From: Tamarix chinensis
Taxonomy: Eukaryota; Streptophyta; Magnoliopsida; Caryophyllales; Tamaricaceae
DNA: 64,000 bases
Reading direction: 5' to 3'
Assembly (NCBI GenBank): GCA_030549775.1
Contig: CM060177.1
Location: 47,952,244-48,016,243, forward strand
Each line of letters begins with the position of its first letter. The first letter of the stretch is position 1. The translations under genes were made by a program, and so were the position numbers. Positions 42,069-54,640 of the stretch are shown here, piece by piece. The notes below the pieces were generated by a model. It had not been told where the DNA came from and searched no databases. It worked only from the letters and a program-made list of their open reading frames with translations.

Positions 42069-44494
42069 TTCCTAAACAAAAGAGTTATAACCCTTTTGGA
42101 CATGGAGGAGTTGAACTTAGAAGGGGAAGGGGAAGGGTTCAACTCAGATCAAGACAAGGAAGATCATGAAGTAGCATAAATAGATGTGGGGAAAACCCTA
42201 ATGGTGAGGAGGGTGATATATAATAAGGAGGTTATAGAAGAGACACAAAGGGAGAGTATTTCCCATACTAAATGCATGATTCTTGGTCAGGTATGATATC
42301 TTATTATAGAGGGAGGGAGTTGTTTGAATGTGGTATCATATAACCTAGAGGAGAAGCTCAGCCGGTACATGCACGATGGTAATGTAGTGGAGGTCACTAA
42401 ACAAATGGTTGTCTCATTTTCTATAGGAAAAAGTTACCAAGACATTGTTATTTGTGATGTATTTCCTATGGATGCATGTCACTTGTTATTAGGTAGGCCT
42501 TAGTAATACAAAAATAGTGTCTAGCATGATGGTAGGAAGAATACTCATTGTCTTAAGTTTGCTAAAAAAATCATTGTGCTTAATCCCCTTAGTAATTGTT
42601 CATCACTTGTTAGGGAGACCACCAAGTGTATGAAAACCTTGTTCTTTGATGATAAAGGGTTGGAAAAGGAAATAACCAAGGGTAAAACATGCACTTCTTG
42701 TTATTATATGGAAATAATGAAGGTGGAACCACCCTTGACCCTAAGGTCAAGCCCTTATTGGATGACTTTAACAACATTTTTCCAAACAATCTACCAAGTG
42801 ATTTGCCTCCCTTGAGGGGCATAGAGCACCAAATTGATTTAATATCCAGTATTACACTTCTAAACAAGCCTACCCATATGTTCAATCCTAAGGATACTTT
42901 GAAATTACAAAGAAAAGTCGATTAATTATTACAAAAGGGTCTCATACGTGAGTCCCATAGCCCATGAGTCATATTCACCCTATTGGTACCGCAAAAGAAT
43001 GGTTCAATGAGAATTTATGTGGATAGTAGGGCTATCAATAACATTACCTTCAAATATAAGTACCCAATACCTAATCTTGATGATATGCTAGATTGTTTGC
43101 ATAGGCCTCAAGTGTTCTCCAAGATTGACTTTTGAAGTGGCTATTACTACATTTGGATAAAGCATGGGGTTAAGTGGAATACCACCATAAAAACAAAATG
43201 AGGTTTATATGAGTGGATGGTCATGCCCTATGGATATCAAATGCACCAAGAAAGTTTATAAAAGGCTTGTGGATGAGGTTCTAAGGCCTTTAATTTCAAA
43301 TTTTGTTGTATTATTTTGATGGTATTCTTGTGTACTCTTGTAGTAGTGAAGAGCATGTAAGGTACTTAATGATTATATCTGTATCTCTTAGAAAGTATAA
43401 GTTGTATAGTAAGCTAGAGAAATGTGACTTCTTTGTGTCAATAGTTGCCTATTTAGAATTTTTTGTATCTCAAGAAGGCATCTCAATAGAAGAGTCAAAG
43501 GTGGAGGTAATAAGAACATGGCATACACCCACATCCATTACCCATATTAGATCCTTCCATTGAATTGCCTCATTTTATAAGGGGTTCATCAAAGGATTTG
43601 GTACCTTATTAGCCCCTATCACTAAGTGCCTTAGAAAAGGGAAGTTCATTTATATCAAAGCTTTCCAATGTCAAGGGAAAGTTGAATGAAGCCCCTATAC
43701 TAAGATTTCTAGATTTTCCCAAAGTGTTTAAGGTGGAATATGATGCAAGTAAATTGGGCATTGGAACATATTTACTATAAGTAGGCAATCATATTGCCTA
43801 ATTTAGTGGAAAGCTTAATGGCTCTCACTCCAACTATATCACTTATGATAAAGAATTATGCACCATCGTTAGCTCTCTAGATTATTAGTCCCATTACCAT
43901 AGGTTATCCCAATTTGTATTGCATACAGATCAAGAGTACCTAAAATACATAAATAGATGACATAAACTCAACCCTATGCATGATAGGTGGATTGAGTTCT
44001 TGCATTCTTTTTATTTTGTATCCAAGAGTAAGAGTGGCAAGGCAAATGTTGTAATTAACACCCTCTCCAGGAGGCATTGTATGTTGTTTTTACTATAATC
44101 TTAAGTCCAAGGGTTTGGTTACTTAAAGGAGCTCTACTGAGGTGATGAAGACTTTACCAAGTTCTTTAAAGACCAAGATAAGGTCCATAGGCCCTAGATG
44201 ACACAAGAAGAGTTTTTCTTCAAGATAAAAAAATTATGCATCCCTAAGAGTTCAACTCGTAAGTTGTTGGTTCAAGAAGTACTTAGAGGAGGATTAGTTG
44301 GCCACTTTAGAAAAACTAAAACATGTGATGTACTCCGATAACACTTTTGTTGGCCTAAGATGGGGGGATGTACAAAGGTTCATAGTAAGGTTTTCTACTT
44401 ACCAACAGTCCAAGAGCCATTTTCACCATGGGCTCTATACTTCATTGTTTATCCCACATCAACCATGGGACCACATGAGCATGGGCTTCATAGT
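42069..44494 (+). pseudogene. G1 protease, RT, RNase H and N-terminal integrase
   Basis: Protease-side phrase SFSIGKSYQDIVICDVFPMD then ACHLLLGRP (about 42416-42500). RT: LPPLRGIEHQIDL at about 42806, then RIYVDSRAINNITFKYKYPI, FSKIDF, LYEWMVMPYG, and YYFDGILVYS at 43303-43340, where the catalytic YxDD has become YFDG. RNase H: EYDASKLGIGTYLL to HTDQEYLKYINR (about 43737-43960). Integrase: VLRGGLVGHFRKTKTCDV (about 44278) and HHGLYTSLFIPHQPWDHMS (about 44432). Several frameshifts and stops. Copy C cuts the integrase at 44500. Confidence 0.9.
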
Positions 44495-45623
44495 ATAATT
44501 GAAATGCCCCGAAATTTTCTAATTTTAAATATTATATTTAAATAAGGTTGTATTTAAAATTTTAATTTAATAAATTATTTTATTAAAATAAAAGGAAATT
44601 TATTAGGGCAATTTAATAAGAAACTTTTTATAAGTAGGTTGAGTAAAGGAAATTTTGGTATAATACCTAATTAAGGATTTTAATTTGGAAAATTATTTAA
44701 ATAAATTATTTTATTCAAATTAAGAAAGATAAAATAGTTTCAAATTAATTTTAATTTTATAAATAATTAAATTAAATAAAATTTGAGGGATTTATTAATT
44801 TAAAATGAAAATTTTGGAAAAATCCTTTAAAAATACTATTTAGCCTAAAAAGGAATTTAAAAATTATGTTATTTAAATATTATTAATTTTAAATATCCTA
44901 AATATTCAGATTTATTTAATTTGACCCCACCTAATTATTTCTCTTTTCCTTTTTCCTTTTTCCTTTTCTTTTCTTTTCCTTTTTCTTTCCTTTTCTTTCT
45001 TTTTCTTCTTCTTCGCCGAATTGGGCCTGTTGCGTGGCCCAATTCCTTTTCTTATTTCCTTTTCCTTCGGCACGACCCGGCCCGCGCGTCGTCGCCGCCC
45101 CCTTTCTCCACGCCGCGTTTCACTTATTATTCCTCTCAAACGCCGCGTTTTGCTTCATCATTTTCTTTACCGTCGCCCGACAGAACGGAACGTCGTTCTT
45201 CAATCATTTTTTACATCAAAGATTGTCGTTTCATTAAACGACGTTTTACGTCGCACGAACCGCCTGGCCTGCCCTCCCTTTTTCCTTCTTTTCTCCCCCG
45301 CGAACCGGCGGCCAGCCCCCCATCTTCTTCTTCCTCCTCCCGCCCGACGCCATAACCGCCAGCTTCCTCTTCTCCCCGAAAATGGTGCCGCCGGCCACAC
45401 GTGGCGTGACCGGCATTTCTCCCGCCCATTTTCTTCCTCTCGACACACCCTTCCATTTGAATTGCCCCACTCTCCATTTCTTCCCCACGTTTGCCCCCAT
45501 TTCCCTCTCGAAGGTCGGGCAAAATTTTGAATTTGTGCCGCCCGACCAACGGCAAAACCAACCCATTTTCCCACCGAAATTGATCTTTGGTAACCTCCAC
45601 AACCTGAGACTACCTTCCACTAC

Positions 45624-45631
45624 TATAAATA
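45624..45631 (+). promoter_or_regulatory. TATA box of LTR-like copy C
   Basis: TATAAATA, 1124 bp from the element start, followed within 50 bp by CCCGAAACCCTAAG. Same context as 10937 in copy A. Confidence 0.5.
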
Positions 45632-46667
45632 CCCCACATTTGGCCTAAAATCGAGTTTCCTTTTTCCCGAAACCCTAAGTACCAGTCTGTGCTTCACCTT
45701 GACTTTAGACGCCTCGTTCTCCTCCGATACCCAATATCGTCGCCTCTTCTCACTCCCAATCTCTTCCCTGAAACACCCTCTAATTAACTAAACCATCTAA
45801 GACCTTCGATTCACCTTGTACAAGCCTCCATAATTGTGTAAAGTTGACTAGTTATCTCGCACAAAATTTCACCCCGAGACCTTGAAACGCCAGCCACCAC
45901 CACATCCGCCACTTTTACCACCTCCCAAGCCAACCAATAACTCCTTCTAAGGCTCCTCCACCGACCCATAAAATTATTTTATTTTTCTCTCCCCTCTCAC
46001 CCCTTTTTCTTCATTTTTAACCCTCTTAGATCCATTTTCCGGCCACCTCCGGGAACCACCGCCGGTTCCACCTACATCCTCCGACTCAAGGTGAAACCCT
46101 AGACATTTTAAACACTTAGTTTTGAATTATTGATAATTATTCTATTTTTAGCCTAAATTTTAGTGTTAATTCAACTTTAATTATTATTATTATAATTATT
46201 ATTATTAGTAATATTGAATGTATTCTAATTTCTAAATTTTTGTTACAGGTCTGGGAGTATTATTGAGTAAGATATATTATTCATCTCGGCCTTTACTTAT
46301 TTAATTAAATTTTTACATGTTTAATGTTATTATTAATAATATTATTAATATTATTATTATTAGTGTAATTATTTAGTTAATATTGTAATTATTTCAGGAG
46401 GATTATAAACCTAAAATTTTAACTAAGTCTCGCACATTTGCTTTTTACAACTATTATTAACATGTTTAACATTATTTCTAATTATATTATTATTATTATC
46501 TTTATTAACTTTATATTATAAGTATATATAATATTAATATCATTTTTACATTTTTGAATAGTGTTATTATTAAATGGATTGATTTTGAAAGCCACCTTGT
46601 AATTTTAAGAATTATGGTATTATTAATATTAATATTCTACTAATAAGAGTGTTATTAATAATTTTAC

Positions 46668-46703
<36 letters not shown>

Positions 46704-47176
46704 CATTATTATACTATCATTATATTTTGGTGAAGGTTAGAAACCCTTAGATCACCACCCTCCTTCTAATGAAAATAATAATTCATTTGTATTTTTAAGT
46801 ATTAGTTCCTATAGTTAATTATTGAATAGTAAAATGTCATCCTAAAACCAAACCTCGAAATAAGTTAAAATTATATAAGAGAGTCTAATTCTAGTATGCT
46901 TTGATATAATAGGCAAACCCAATCAAATTACCCAAGTGGAATAGGAGCGTGCACCAAGACCGGTGTCATTTTAGGTAAGGGTCTACTAAGGCCATTTATG
47001 TGTTTGCATGTATTATGAATATGACATGTTATGTAGTTTATGTTCGTTATTCTTATTGATTATGCATGCGATATGGTTATGAAGTTGAAGTATGTTATTA
47101 TAAATGTCATGTGCCATGAAAAATATGTGTATGCTTATGTCATTAATGTATGACCTGAAGTGATATATGAATTAGG

Positions 47177-47715
47177 ATTTGCATGTAAGAGGATGGTACT
47201 AGGGTTTGCATGAGATGGCATGGTGCTAGGGTTTGCACGAAAGGGAATGATACTAGGGTTTGCGTGGAATAGCAAGAAGTTGAAGGTGTGCATGAAATAA
47301 CATAATATTAGGGTTTGCATGAATTAATGTGGAGTTAGGGTTTTGCATGTGGATTAGGGTTTCATAAAAACATGCCTACATGGAATTAATGTTGCATGGG
47401 GATCTGAGTTGCATGGAAGCATGTCTACATGGAACTAGGGTTGGCATATGAATTAGGGTTTTCATGGAAGGGTGGTATATGTAAAGCTAGGGTTTGCACA
47501 TGTGAGGTACGTGGAGTTAGGGTTTGCATGGGAGCTAGGGTTTGCATGGGAGTGTGGTACATGGAGATTGGGTTTGCATGGGTGCTAGGGTTTGCATGGA
47601 AGCATGGGTCATGTGTAGTTAGGGTTTGCATGGGAGCTAAGATTTGCATGGAGTTGTGGTTTACGTGGAGATAGGGTTTGCATGGAGTAGGGTTGCATGG
47701 GAGTTAGGGCTTTCA
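47177..47715 (+). repeat. Telo-box minisatellite of copy C
   Basis: Units such as GTTAGGGTTTGCATGGGA, about 15-18 recognisable, roughly ten with an exact AGGGTTT core. It matches 12495-13035 of copy A nearly unit by unit, with one extra unit in C at about 47530-47546. Confidence 0.88.
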
Positions 47716-47819
47716 TGGATTTAGTCATGCATGTTTGGGCAAATGTTTGTGAATGTCAAATGTTTTTGAATAAAATACTTAAGACACTAATATCTTAAAG
47801 TGGAAGATATTGAGACGGG

Positions 47820-48245
47820 ACCAGCCGATCCACCGGTTAGGATTAGTGGTTAGGGTTTTACCCTATGTGTGACCGATCCACCGGTAATAATAGTGGTTAG
47901 GACATGAGGTCCTATGTGTATCCGGCCCACTGGTTATAATAGTGGGGGATCCCGAGCTCAATAAAGACAAACCAGATCGTTAATGCTATTAAAAGATACT
48001 AATTACTTACAGTGGAACACCATGCGAGCAGGAACCAAGCCGATCCACCGGTTAGGAATAGTGGTTAGAGTTTTACCCTATGTGTGTCTTGGCCCACCGG
48101 TTATAATAGTGGGGTGTTCCTGTTTTCGCATGGATTTGATGCGGACAGGAACCAGCCGATCCACCGGTTAGGAATAGTGGTTAGAGTATTTACCCTATGT
48201 ATGACCGGCCCACCGGTTACAATAGTGGGGCGTTCCTGTTTTCGC
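47820..48245 (+). repeat. 116-bp tandem repeats of copy C
   Basis: Units start at 48024 (GCGAGCAGGAACC) and 48140 (GCGGACAGGAACC), period 116, with a diverged unit from about 47820. Each carries CCGATCCACCGGTTAGG and GGCCCACCGGTTA motifs beside AATAGTGG. Confidence 0.85.
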
Positions 48246-48449
48246 ATGGATTGATATAAAAGGCATGGTGTGTATTGAATCTTGACAAAAGAAAGATTAA
48301 ATGGTTAATCCGGACCTTTTGGGCCTTATGTGTGGACTGTTGATTATAAGTAATGGATTTCACTTTATGCTTCTATGTATCACATGTGTGGGTTATAATT
48401 GTATGTGATCATTATCCTACATGAAATAATGTGTTATATGCCGGCCTTA

Positions 48450-48530
48450 TTATTCTGTTACCTTACTCGGTACGTAGCGTACTGATCACCCGTTTCATGG
48501 GTGCTGCTTATTCCCATGAGCAGAAGGCCC
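48450..48530 (+). other. Conserved hairpin block of copy C
   Basis: CTGCTTAT-TCCC-ATGAGCAG at 48504-48523, one pair changed from the perfect hairpin in copy A, preceded by CTCGGTACGTAGCGTACTGA. Confidence 0.7.
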
Positions 48531-48844
48531 GTCTAATTTGTTGCAGGTAGGAGATACTTACTTTGATACTATCGATGTCTACGGGACATCAGGAGGGGCA
48601 GAGTGATAGCTGGGCTGGATCAATCTTTAGAGTGACGTGGTCGTTGTCCTTTTTAAATTTATGATCCCATGTTATCTTTTATTATGTTTGAATTTTCATA
48701 ACAATTTTACTAAGGTTGTTTAGTTGTTATCGGGAAAAACAATAGCCGGTATTTCGAATTATGTAAGACTCACTCGTACTCTTATTTCTGTTTTTATAAA
48801 TTTGAATTTGTATGGTATTACTGATAATATTTTCTTAGCCTTAG

Positions 48845-48890
48845 CACTTGGTACCGGAACGGTAGAAGTAAACTGGTCTGGTACTAAGTG
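48845..48890 (+). other. Terminal-proximal hairpin of copy C
   Basis: CACTTGGTACC (48845-48855) pairs with GGTACTAAGTG (48880-48890), with the loop holding GGAACGG. It is the exact reverse of the hairpin in copy B and lies 84 bp before the 3' end. Confidence 0.7.
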
Positions 48891-48979
48891 TGGCGGTAAC
48901 ATCTCCAGAATTTATGGTTTTAATTTATGAGTATTGCTTTTAAAAAAAATGTGTGTAAATTTTGGGGTGTTACAATAAT

Positions 48980-49790
48980 TGTCTAGGACCTTAAGGTAAA
49001 ATGATGTTATTATAGTGGTGGTAGAACGATTCTCTAAGATGGCTCATTTTGTCTCTTGTCATAAGATAGATGATGCTTCTCAAATAACCAATCTATTCTT
49101 TAAGAAGATAGTTAGGCTAAATGGTATACCAAAAACAATTGTCTTTGATAAAACTACAAAGTTTCTTAGCTACTTCTAGAATACTCTTTAGAGGTTAGTT
49201 GGTACTAAACTCCTATGTAGTACAGTCTATCACCTAAAAATAGATGGTACGATTGAGGTTACCTATAGGACGATCATGATGCTTTTGAGGAGCTTGGTTC
49301 ACAAATCCCTATGGTATTGGGATCTCAAGCTAAGCCACACTAAGTTCTCTTATAATAGGTTCCCTATTTATGCCACAAGGTACTCTCCTTTTGAATTTAT
49401 TTATGGGGTAAACCCTACCACTTCAATTGAGCTTATACCTCTCCCAATTGATGCACACATCAGTTTTGAGGTAATTGATAGAGAAAAGGTATTTAAACAG
49501 CTTCATAAACAAGTTAGATCTTTAAGTGAATGCATTAATGATATGAACAAGAAGACGAAAAAGAGGAATATTAAAGAAAATCTTTTTGAGCCAAGGGATA
49601 TTGTGTGATTACACCTTTAAAAGAAGAGGTTTTCAATCAAGAGCAAGAACAAGTTCATGCCTTGAAGTGATGAGTCATTTAAAATTCTTGAGAAGGTAGG
49701 GAACAAGGCTTATTAGGTCAAGTTACCACTAGATATGGGGAATATATCAAACACATTTAATGTGGGAGCTTTTATTCCTTAATTCTATGA
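48980..49790 (+). pseudogene. G1 integrase, core and C-terminal part
   Basis: Continues pol after copy C. Readable pieces: the plus ORF 49276-49608 with FSYNRFPIYATRYSPFEFIY, GVNPTTSIELIPLPI, then KQLHKQVRSLSECI and ENLFEPRDIV; then NKFMP-SDESFKILEKVGNK and NTFNVGAFIP near 49640-49780. This is the usual end of gypsy integrase (family: SPFEIVYGFNP, FEPGDLVW, GPFKVLEKINDNAY). No chromodomain follows before the polypurine tract. Confidence 0.85.
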
Positions 49791-49838
49791 TGATCCATAT
49801 AAGGATGAGGGAGATCCTTCTCAAGAAGGGGAGGATAA

Positions 49839-50778
49839 TGTAGGAGCATCCCCCACAAATGATATAAATGTGGTGACTAATTTCTCTAAGTTAGAAAGTG
49901 CCAAAACACTCATGAATTAGACTATAAATATTAGCTAGGCTACAAGCCATGCTTATGCTAACCAAACCACCATCCTTTTCTTGGCTTAAGTCATCACAAC
50001 ATGGCTCACATCCAACTTAATAAAAAAGAAACCAAGCCCACATGTATCAACCAACCAAGGTTGATTTTTTCATACATATATGATAAACATGATTAAGGAA
50101 TATTAGTAGCACATTATTTTTTTTTTGGGAAATTGAAGGGTTTGATGTATTGGTTTGATAGTGGGTGTTTTTATCCATGTTTAGTTCATTTAGGTTTCCT
50201 AGATTTAGTAAATTATCATCTAAAGTTGATTAAGTGTATAACTTACCATGTAACTCCCCTATGGTCAGTGACATTGGGGTATGGTGCGTGATGTACTTTC
50301 GTTGTCCTAATTTTTTTAATCAGCTAGGCATCTATAATTTTATTTCATTTTCTTAACTAGATAGTTAGATTAAAATGTAACTTAGTAGTGGGAAGTGCAA
50401 TTTAGTAATCCATAAAGGGTAGTATGGTCATTTTATGGCTTAAAGAGCCTAGCACACCCTCGTATATATGTTAGCTCCCCATGGAATCTGATCATCTTCT
50501 ACCTTACTTGAAAGTTAGAAAGTTTTATGCTCATTCATACATTCAAAACTCAAGTGAAGGGTTTTGTCTTATACTTCTGGAAATCTCACACTTTTTATTC
50601 TTGTGTTATTACCTAAGGGTGTGAATGTGAGTACTTTATCTTAAGGGTTACTTGTAGATCAAGCATCTCCTCAACTCTTCTTCATTCTCCTTTCTATATT
50701 TTTCAGTTTAGGTGTGATCGATCCCCTCTCCACCTTTATTCTTTGCTAGTTTGAACCAACTATTTAGCTTATGCATCA
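49839..50778 (+). repeat. 3' LTR of G1
   Basis: Starts TGTAGGAGCATCCCCCACA, ends GCTTATGCATCA; 940 bp, shorter than the 5' LTR through small deletions. It is followed by the TGTTG target copy. Confidence 0.9.
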
Positions 50779-50847
50779 TGTTGCACTAATGGGTATCATA
50801 TATCTTTATCAAAATCTTAAATGTCAACATTTTTAATTTCATATTTA

Positions 50848-51076
50848 CTCCCTCCATATTGAAAAATTCATTATTACATATCTCAATGATAAATTTTGAT
50901 CATTAATATATTTTATAATGTATTAAAAAATACATATAAATAATGTTATAAAAAGCTTTAAATATGAATATAATTATTAAATTTTTGTAACATAATATAC
51001 TATACTTTGAGAAAAAATTGATGGGCAAACGTTATCCTCGAAATATGTGACGATAGTCTATTCAATATGGAGAAAG
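50848..51076. mobile_element. Stowaway-like MITE (Tc1/mariner type)
   Basis: Left end CTCCCTCCATATTGAA, right end TTCAATATGGAGAAAG, an inverted pair with three differences, flanked by TA on both sides (50846-50847, 51077-51078). Length 229 bp, very AT-rich inside. The CTCCCTCC start and TA target site are the marks of Stowaway elements, which rely on mariner-like transposase from elsewhere. Confidence 0.85.
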
Positions 51077-51078
51077 TA

Positions 51079-51529
51079 GTAAATGATAGATCTCCACACA
51101 TTAACATGAAATAATTATATTTATATAATTAAAAGTAAATGCCCAATTTTTTGTATAATTATGTTACACACCTAATAGAATATCCTCGTATCTATCACCA
51201 CCATTTTACTAACTTAGATATTCTTCATCTACAAACAATCATCTCACACATCATATTTGATCTAACAAATAACTATCACTCTACAATGAATAGACTTTTC
51301 CTTAATTCTGGGAGGTACTCCCCCTATGTAAAGGGATTTAAAAGCATCGTGTCATTTTTCCATGCAACACTCACACAACACTTGATGTTCTAGTCAATAT
51401 ATCCATATGACTAGCCCCTTATTACTAAATTTATTATTACCTATTATAATGTGTCAAATTTTTGAGATTGAGAAATACCAGACACACCTAAGGGAATAAC
51501 TCATGTACTAGTTCTTGGTCCTACTCTTA
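51079..51529. other. Intergenic AT-rich spacer
   Basis: No element or gene recognised. A phrase GGTACTCCCCCTATGTAAAG near 51313 might be part of another small MITE, but no partner end was found. Confidence 0.4.
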
Positions 51530-54500
51530 TATAACACCCTTAAAAGTTACTATCAAAATGTTTTATCCTTAGAATAAGCATAATATCAAAATACATTGGT
51601 ATTACCATCATAATTGACATAAGTTTGGATTATCATACCATAGTACATCAATCACAAGGCAAAACATGACAAATAGAAAATAAGAGAACCTTCATAAACG
51701 TAAACACGAGTTTGGAGATTGACTCTAAGTACAATATCCAAAAACACATAAAAGGGATCCCATGGAACTAAGACTCCAAAAAGGTATCCGAGTAAAAGCT
51801 AACCATCGAATAATATGACTCTACCTCCAACCCTGATACATAAGATTACTCATCCACATATAAGGCATAATATGCAGTAAAATAATCCAAAGGATCATCA
51901 TCGACCTGCATAAAAAAACTTGGGCCATCTATTCATGAGAATGAGTACCATCCATAAAAGGGATGATTAGTACGTTATGTACTGAATAAGGTAACAATAC
52001 AGCCGAAGTAAGGTTACATAAAAAAAACATGAGCTCACATCAAATAATAAGCATACATGCATGTTCACATAAAAAGATGTAAGGTACATGTTGATTACAT
52101 ATCTCATTATTAGATATAATATAATCCATTCTTTTATTGACGTTGATTCCAGAATTCTACTATTCTTGATTCGGTGGAATGGTTTGAAGCACTTATAAGG
52201 GGAAAACACATCTGAGCTACTATTATCAATCGGTAGAATGGAGCCAACATATACTATGACAACACGCCTTACCCCTATTCTTAAACAGATGGAATGCTCT
52301 AAAATAACTTTCAAGGCAAAACACTTTTGAGCCACTATTACCATCAGATGGAATAGACACCACACCTCGGTCCTGACTCATGTAATCTCTACCTTTAAGT
52401 GATTAATATTTTATTCATTGGTTACTTATCTTAGAATCATATTCTCATTCATATTGAGTTCAAGGCCACACTATTCTTAATCTAGTGGAATTGAATAATC
52501 TACCTCTTAGAGTAAAATGCTTAAGCTACTATTATCACTCAGTAGAATATACACATAAAACACATTAGTCCAAGTCACTTGATCTTTTACTTTAAATGAA
52601 TAGTATTTATTTAGATTTGTTTATATCTAGGTGATCATGCAGGACTCATTATGCATAACATATAATTGAAACATGTAAAGCACAACTATATAGGTATCGA
52701 GGTATTTCCCAAGTTAAAGGCCCATAATTTTTTGAATATTTTGAGTATCATACTTAGCATATTTAAATTATATTCCCCTTTTAAATTGCCAAAATACTAT
52801 GTGTAATTCTTATTGAAAAAAAATACCATTTCTTAATGAAAACCTCATAATCTCATATTAGGTAACTTGTATCTTTCTCAACTATTATTTAATCACATTA
52901 CTTATGGAATAGTTGATAACACCCTCAAAAACTTATCATACCATGATTATTTCCCATATTATCATGAAATGACCATGATGCCCTTATGATAGTTAAGTGG
53001 TGACATTTTTCCAAAGGCCTTATGAATCCCAATATTAATGCATTCCAATATTCAATATTTATACGGCATACATAACCCCAGTTATATACATAAATACCAT
53101 GTATCCAAAATTATACCCAAATGTATACCTTCACATTTTCCTCACTTTCAAGATATCATATTATAGCATTATCATAAGCAATATTATCCATATATCATTA
53201 CCAAATAGGATTTTAAACACAATACAAATGCACATACAAGTCCTAACTATAGCCTGTATCATTACCATTATGGAAATCGATCTTTAAGCATGTAATCCTA
53301 AACTACCTCCTCCTAGATTACCAAAATATCACCTACAAAAATAAGAAGAATCCATAAGTAGATCTTAAGTATATACATTAAGGCAAATGAGGGTGAAAAT
53401 GGGAATAATCAAAATAAATGGAAGCTCAAGCCACGTGAAAGTGTGGTGGTGATAAGGTGGTGTTAGAGTGGAGCCTAGGTGTGTGTTAGAAGGGAATCAC
53501 GACTATTCCTAAGGATTAGCATGGATGTGGCATGTAGCACATGCACAAGTTGAGAGTGTGGAACCTGCATGGGTGGGATGTATAAGGTGTGCATGGCTAT
53601 GTAGGAAACCGTATGTAGGCTATATGAAAGGGGCACGGGTGGGACATACAAGGGTGCATGGTTGTGTGTCTAATAAAGAGACAACATGGGGTGTCGATGG
53701 TTTAATGATGATGGGGGAGTGATGGGGTGGAATTGGTGGTTATTTTCCCAATGAAATGGTGATTCTTGGTGGTTATGGATGGTGTCAATATAGAGCAAGG
53801 AAGGAGGGAAGAAGAAGAAAGGTGATAGGACCTATTTTGCTTAACAGTAATGGAAGGAGTGAGAGTTAGGTGAGGTAATAAATGAGGAAGAGAGATATTG
53901 GGCGAGGGTGTGTGTTTTCATATGGTGTGCATGTAGATGATATGGTGGGATGGTGAGGAAGAAAGAGAAGGAGGGTAGGGGGCATGGTGCATAGGATTGG
54001 TGAAGGTTGGGAAAAGATTTTCAACCAAACACATCCCTTAGGATGTGGGAGGTGATGGTTGTGATGATGAGGGTGGCGAAGGTAGTAGGGATGGCAATTT
54101 TCCCCGCGGGTTTGGGGCCCCGTCGGGGATTCCCCGTTCGGGTTCGGGTTCGGGGAGAGAATTCGGGGATCGGGTTCGGGTTCGGGGATTCTTAACGGGG
54201 ATTTTTTCGGGGACGGGTTTGGGGTCCCCGTCCCCGAACCCGCCCCGAAATTTTTATATATATATATTTTTTATATAATTATATATATATATAATATAAT
54301 ATATATAATTTTTTTATAGAATATAAATTAAAAATATAATATGAAAAAATAGTTTGAGGATCGGGGATGAGATCGGGGATCGGGTATAAAGTCGGGTTTC
54401 GGGGATCGGGTCGGGTTTTATGAACGGGGAATAAATCGGGGATTAAAAATAGATCGGGGATCGGAGGGTATGGGGACTTGATCCCCGCGGGGATCGGGTC

Positions 54501-54640
54501 GGGGAATCCCCGATAAAAAAATATTGGGGATCGGGTTGGGTTCGGGGATTATTTTCCTTATCGGGTTCGGGGATGGGGATGGGGTCCCCGTCCCCGACCC
54601 GCCCCGTTGCCATCCCTAGAATGTAGGTTCATTGGGTAGG
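51530..54640 (-). mobile_element. Giant LTR-like element, copy F (minus), partial
   Basis: It appears to start at TATAACACCC (51530), a mutated TGTAACACCC. It keeps the hairpin block (51929-51995: CATGAGAATGAGTACC ... TACGTTATGTACTGAATAAGG) and the motif array (about 52150-52530, forms like CTATTATCAATCGGTAGAATGG). The purine-rich part (53760-54080) corresponds to the promoter side. A hAT-like MITE sits at 54086-54618, and G2 begins at 54641, so the far end lies beyond G2, outside the window or lost. Confidence 0.6.
54086..54618. mobile_element. hAT-like MITE, GC-rich, with TSD
   Basis: Ends TAGGGATGGCAA and TTGCCATCCCTA are perfect 12-bp inverted repeats, flanked by GAAGGTAG (54078-54085) and GAATGTAG (54619-54626), an 8-bp duplication with one mismatch, as hAT elements make. 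Length 533 bp. The interior is repeated GGGGATCGGGTTCGGGGA on both strands around an AT-rich centre (54250-54350), so it stands out sharply from its AT-rich host. ORFs across it (54007-54278) are repeat artefacts. No transposase. Confidence 0.88.

Larger units (their letters stand above)
44500..48974 (+). mobile_element. Giant LTR-like element, copy C, complete with TSD
   Basis: Begins TGAAATGCCCCGAAATTTTC, ends AATTTTGGGGTGTTACA, flanked by ATAAT on both sides (44495-44499, 48975-48979). Length 4475 bp. The ends form an imperfect inverted repeat of about 17 bp. It is closely similar to copy A in the same orientation. G1 integrase reads on across it. Parts: AT-rich start; CT-rich 44940-45020; GC-rich 45060-45450; TATAAATA 45624; (TTA)n 46669; telo-box array; 116-bp repeats; hairpin block; terminal-proximal hairpin. 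No protein is encoded; ORFs at 44921-45648 are low-complexity. Most likely a solo LTR. Confidence 0.88.
35069..50778 (+). mobile_element. Ty3/gypsy LTR retrotransposon G1, complete outline, three nested insertions
   Basis: Outline: 5' LTR 35069-36147, PBS, gag from about 36350, protease, RT, RNase H, integrase, polypurine tract AGAAGGGGAGGA (about 49824-49835), 3' LTR 49839-50778. TGTTG flanks both ends (35064-35068, 50779-50783). Inserted later: element H (37218-41198) in gag, a TRIM (41334-42063) at the gag zinc finger, and giant copy C (44500-48974) in integrase. Without these the element is about 6.5 kb, normal for gypsy. The pol order RT-RNaseH-IN fits Ty3/gypsy, and phrases such as GIEHQIDL resemble chromoviruses, but no chromodomain was seen. 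Many stops: dead. Confidence 0.92.

Noticed and set aside
44921..45648. Overlapping ORFs of 88-169 codons
   Set aside because: Same CT-rich promoter-side region of copy C; the homologous region of copy A does not keep the same ORFs.
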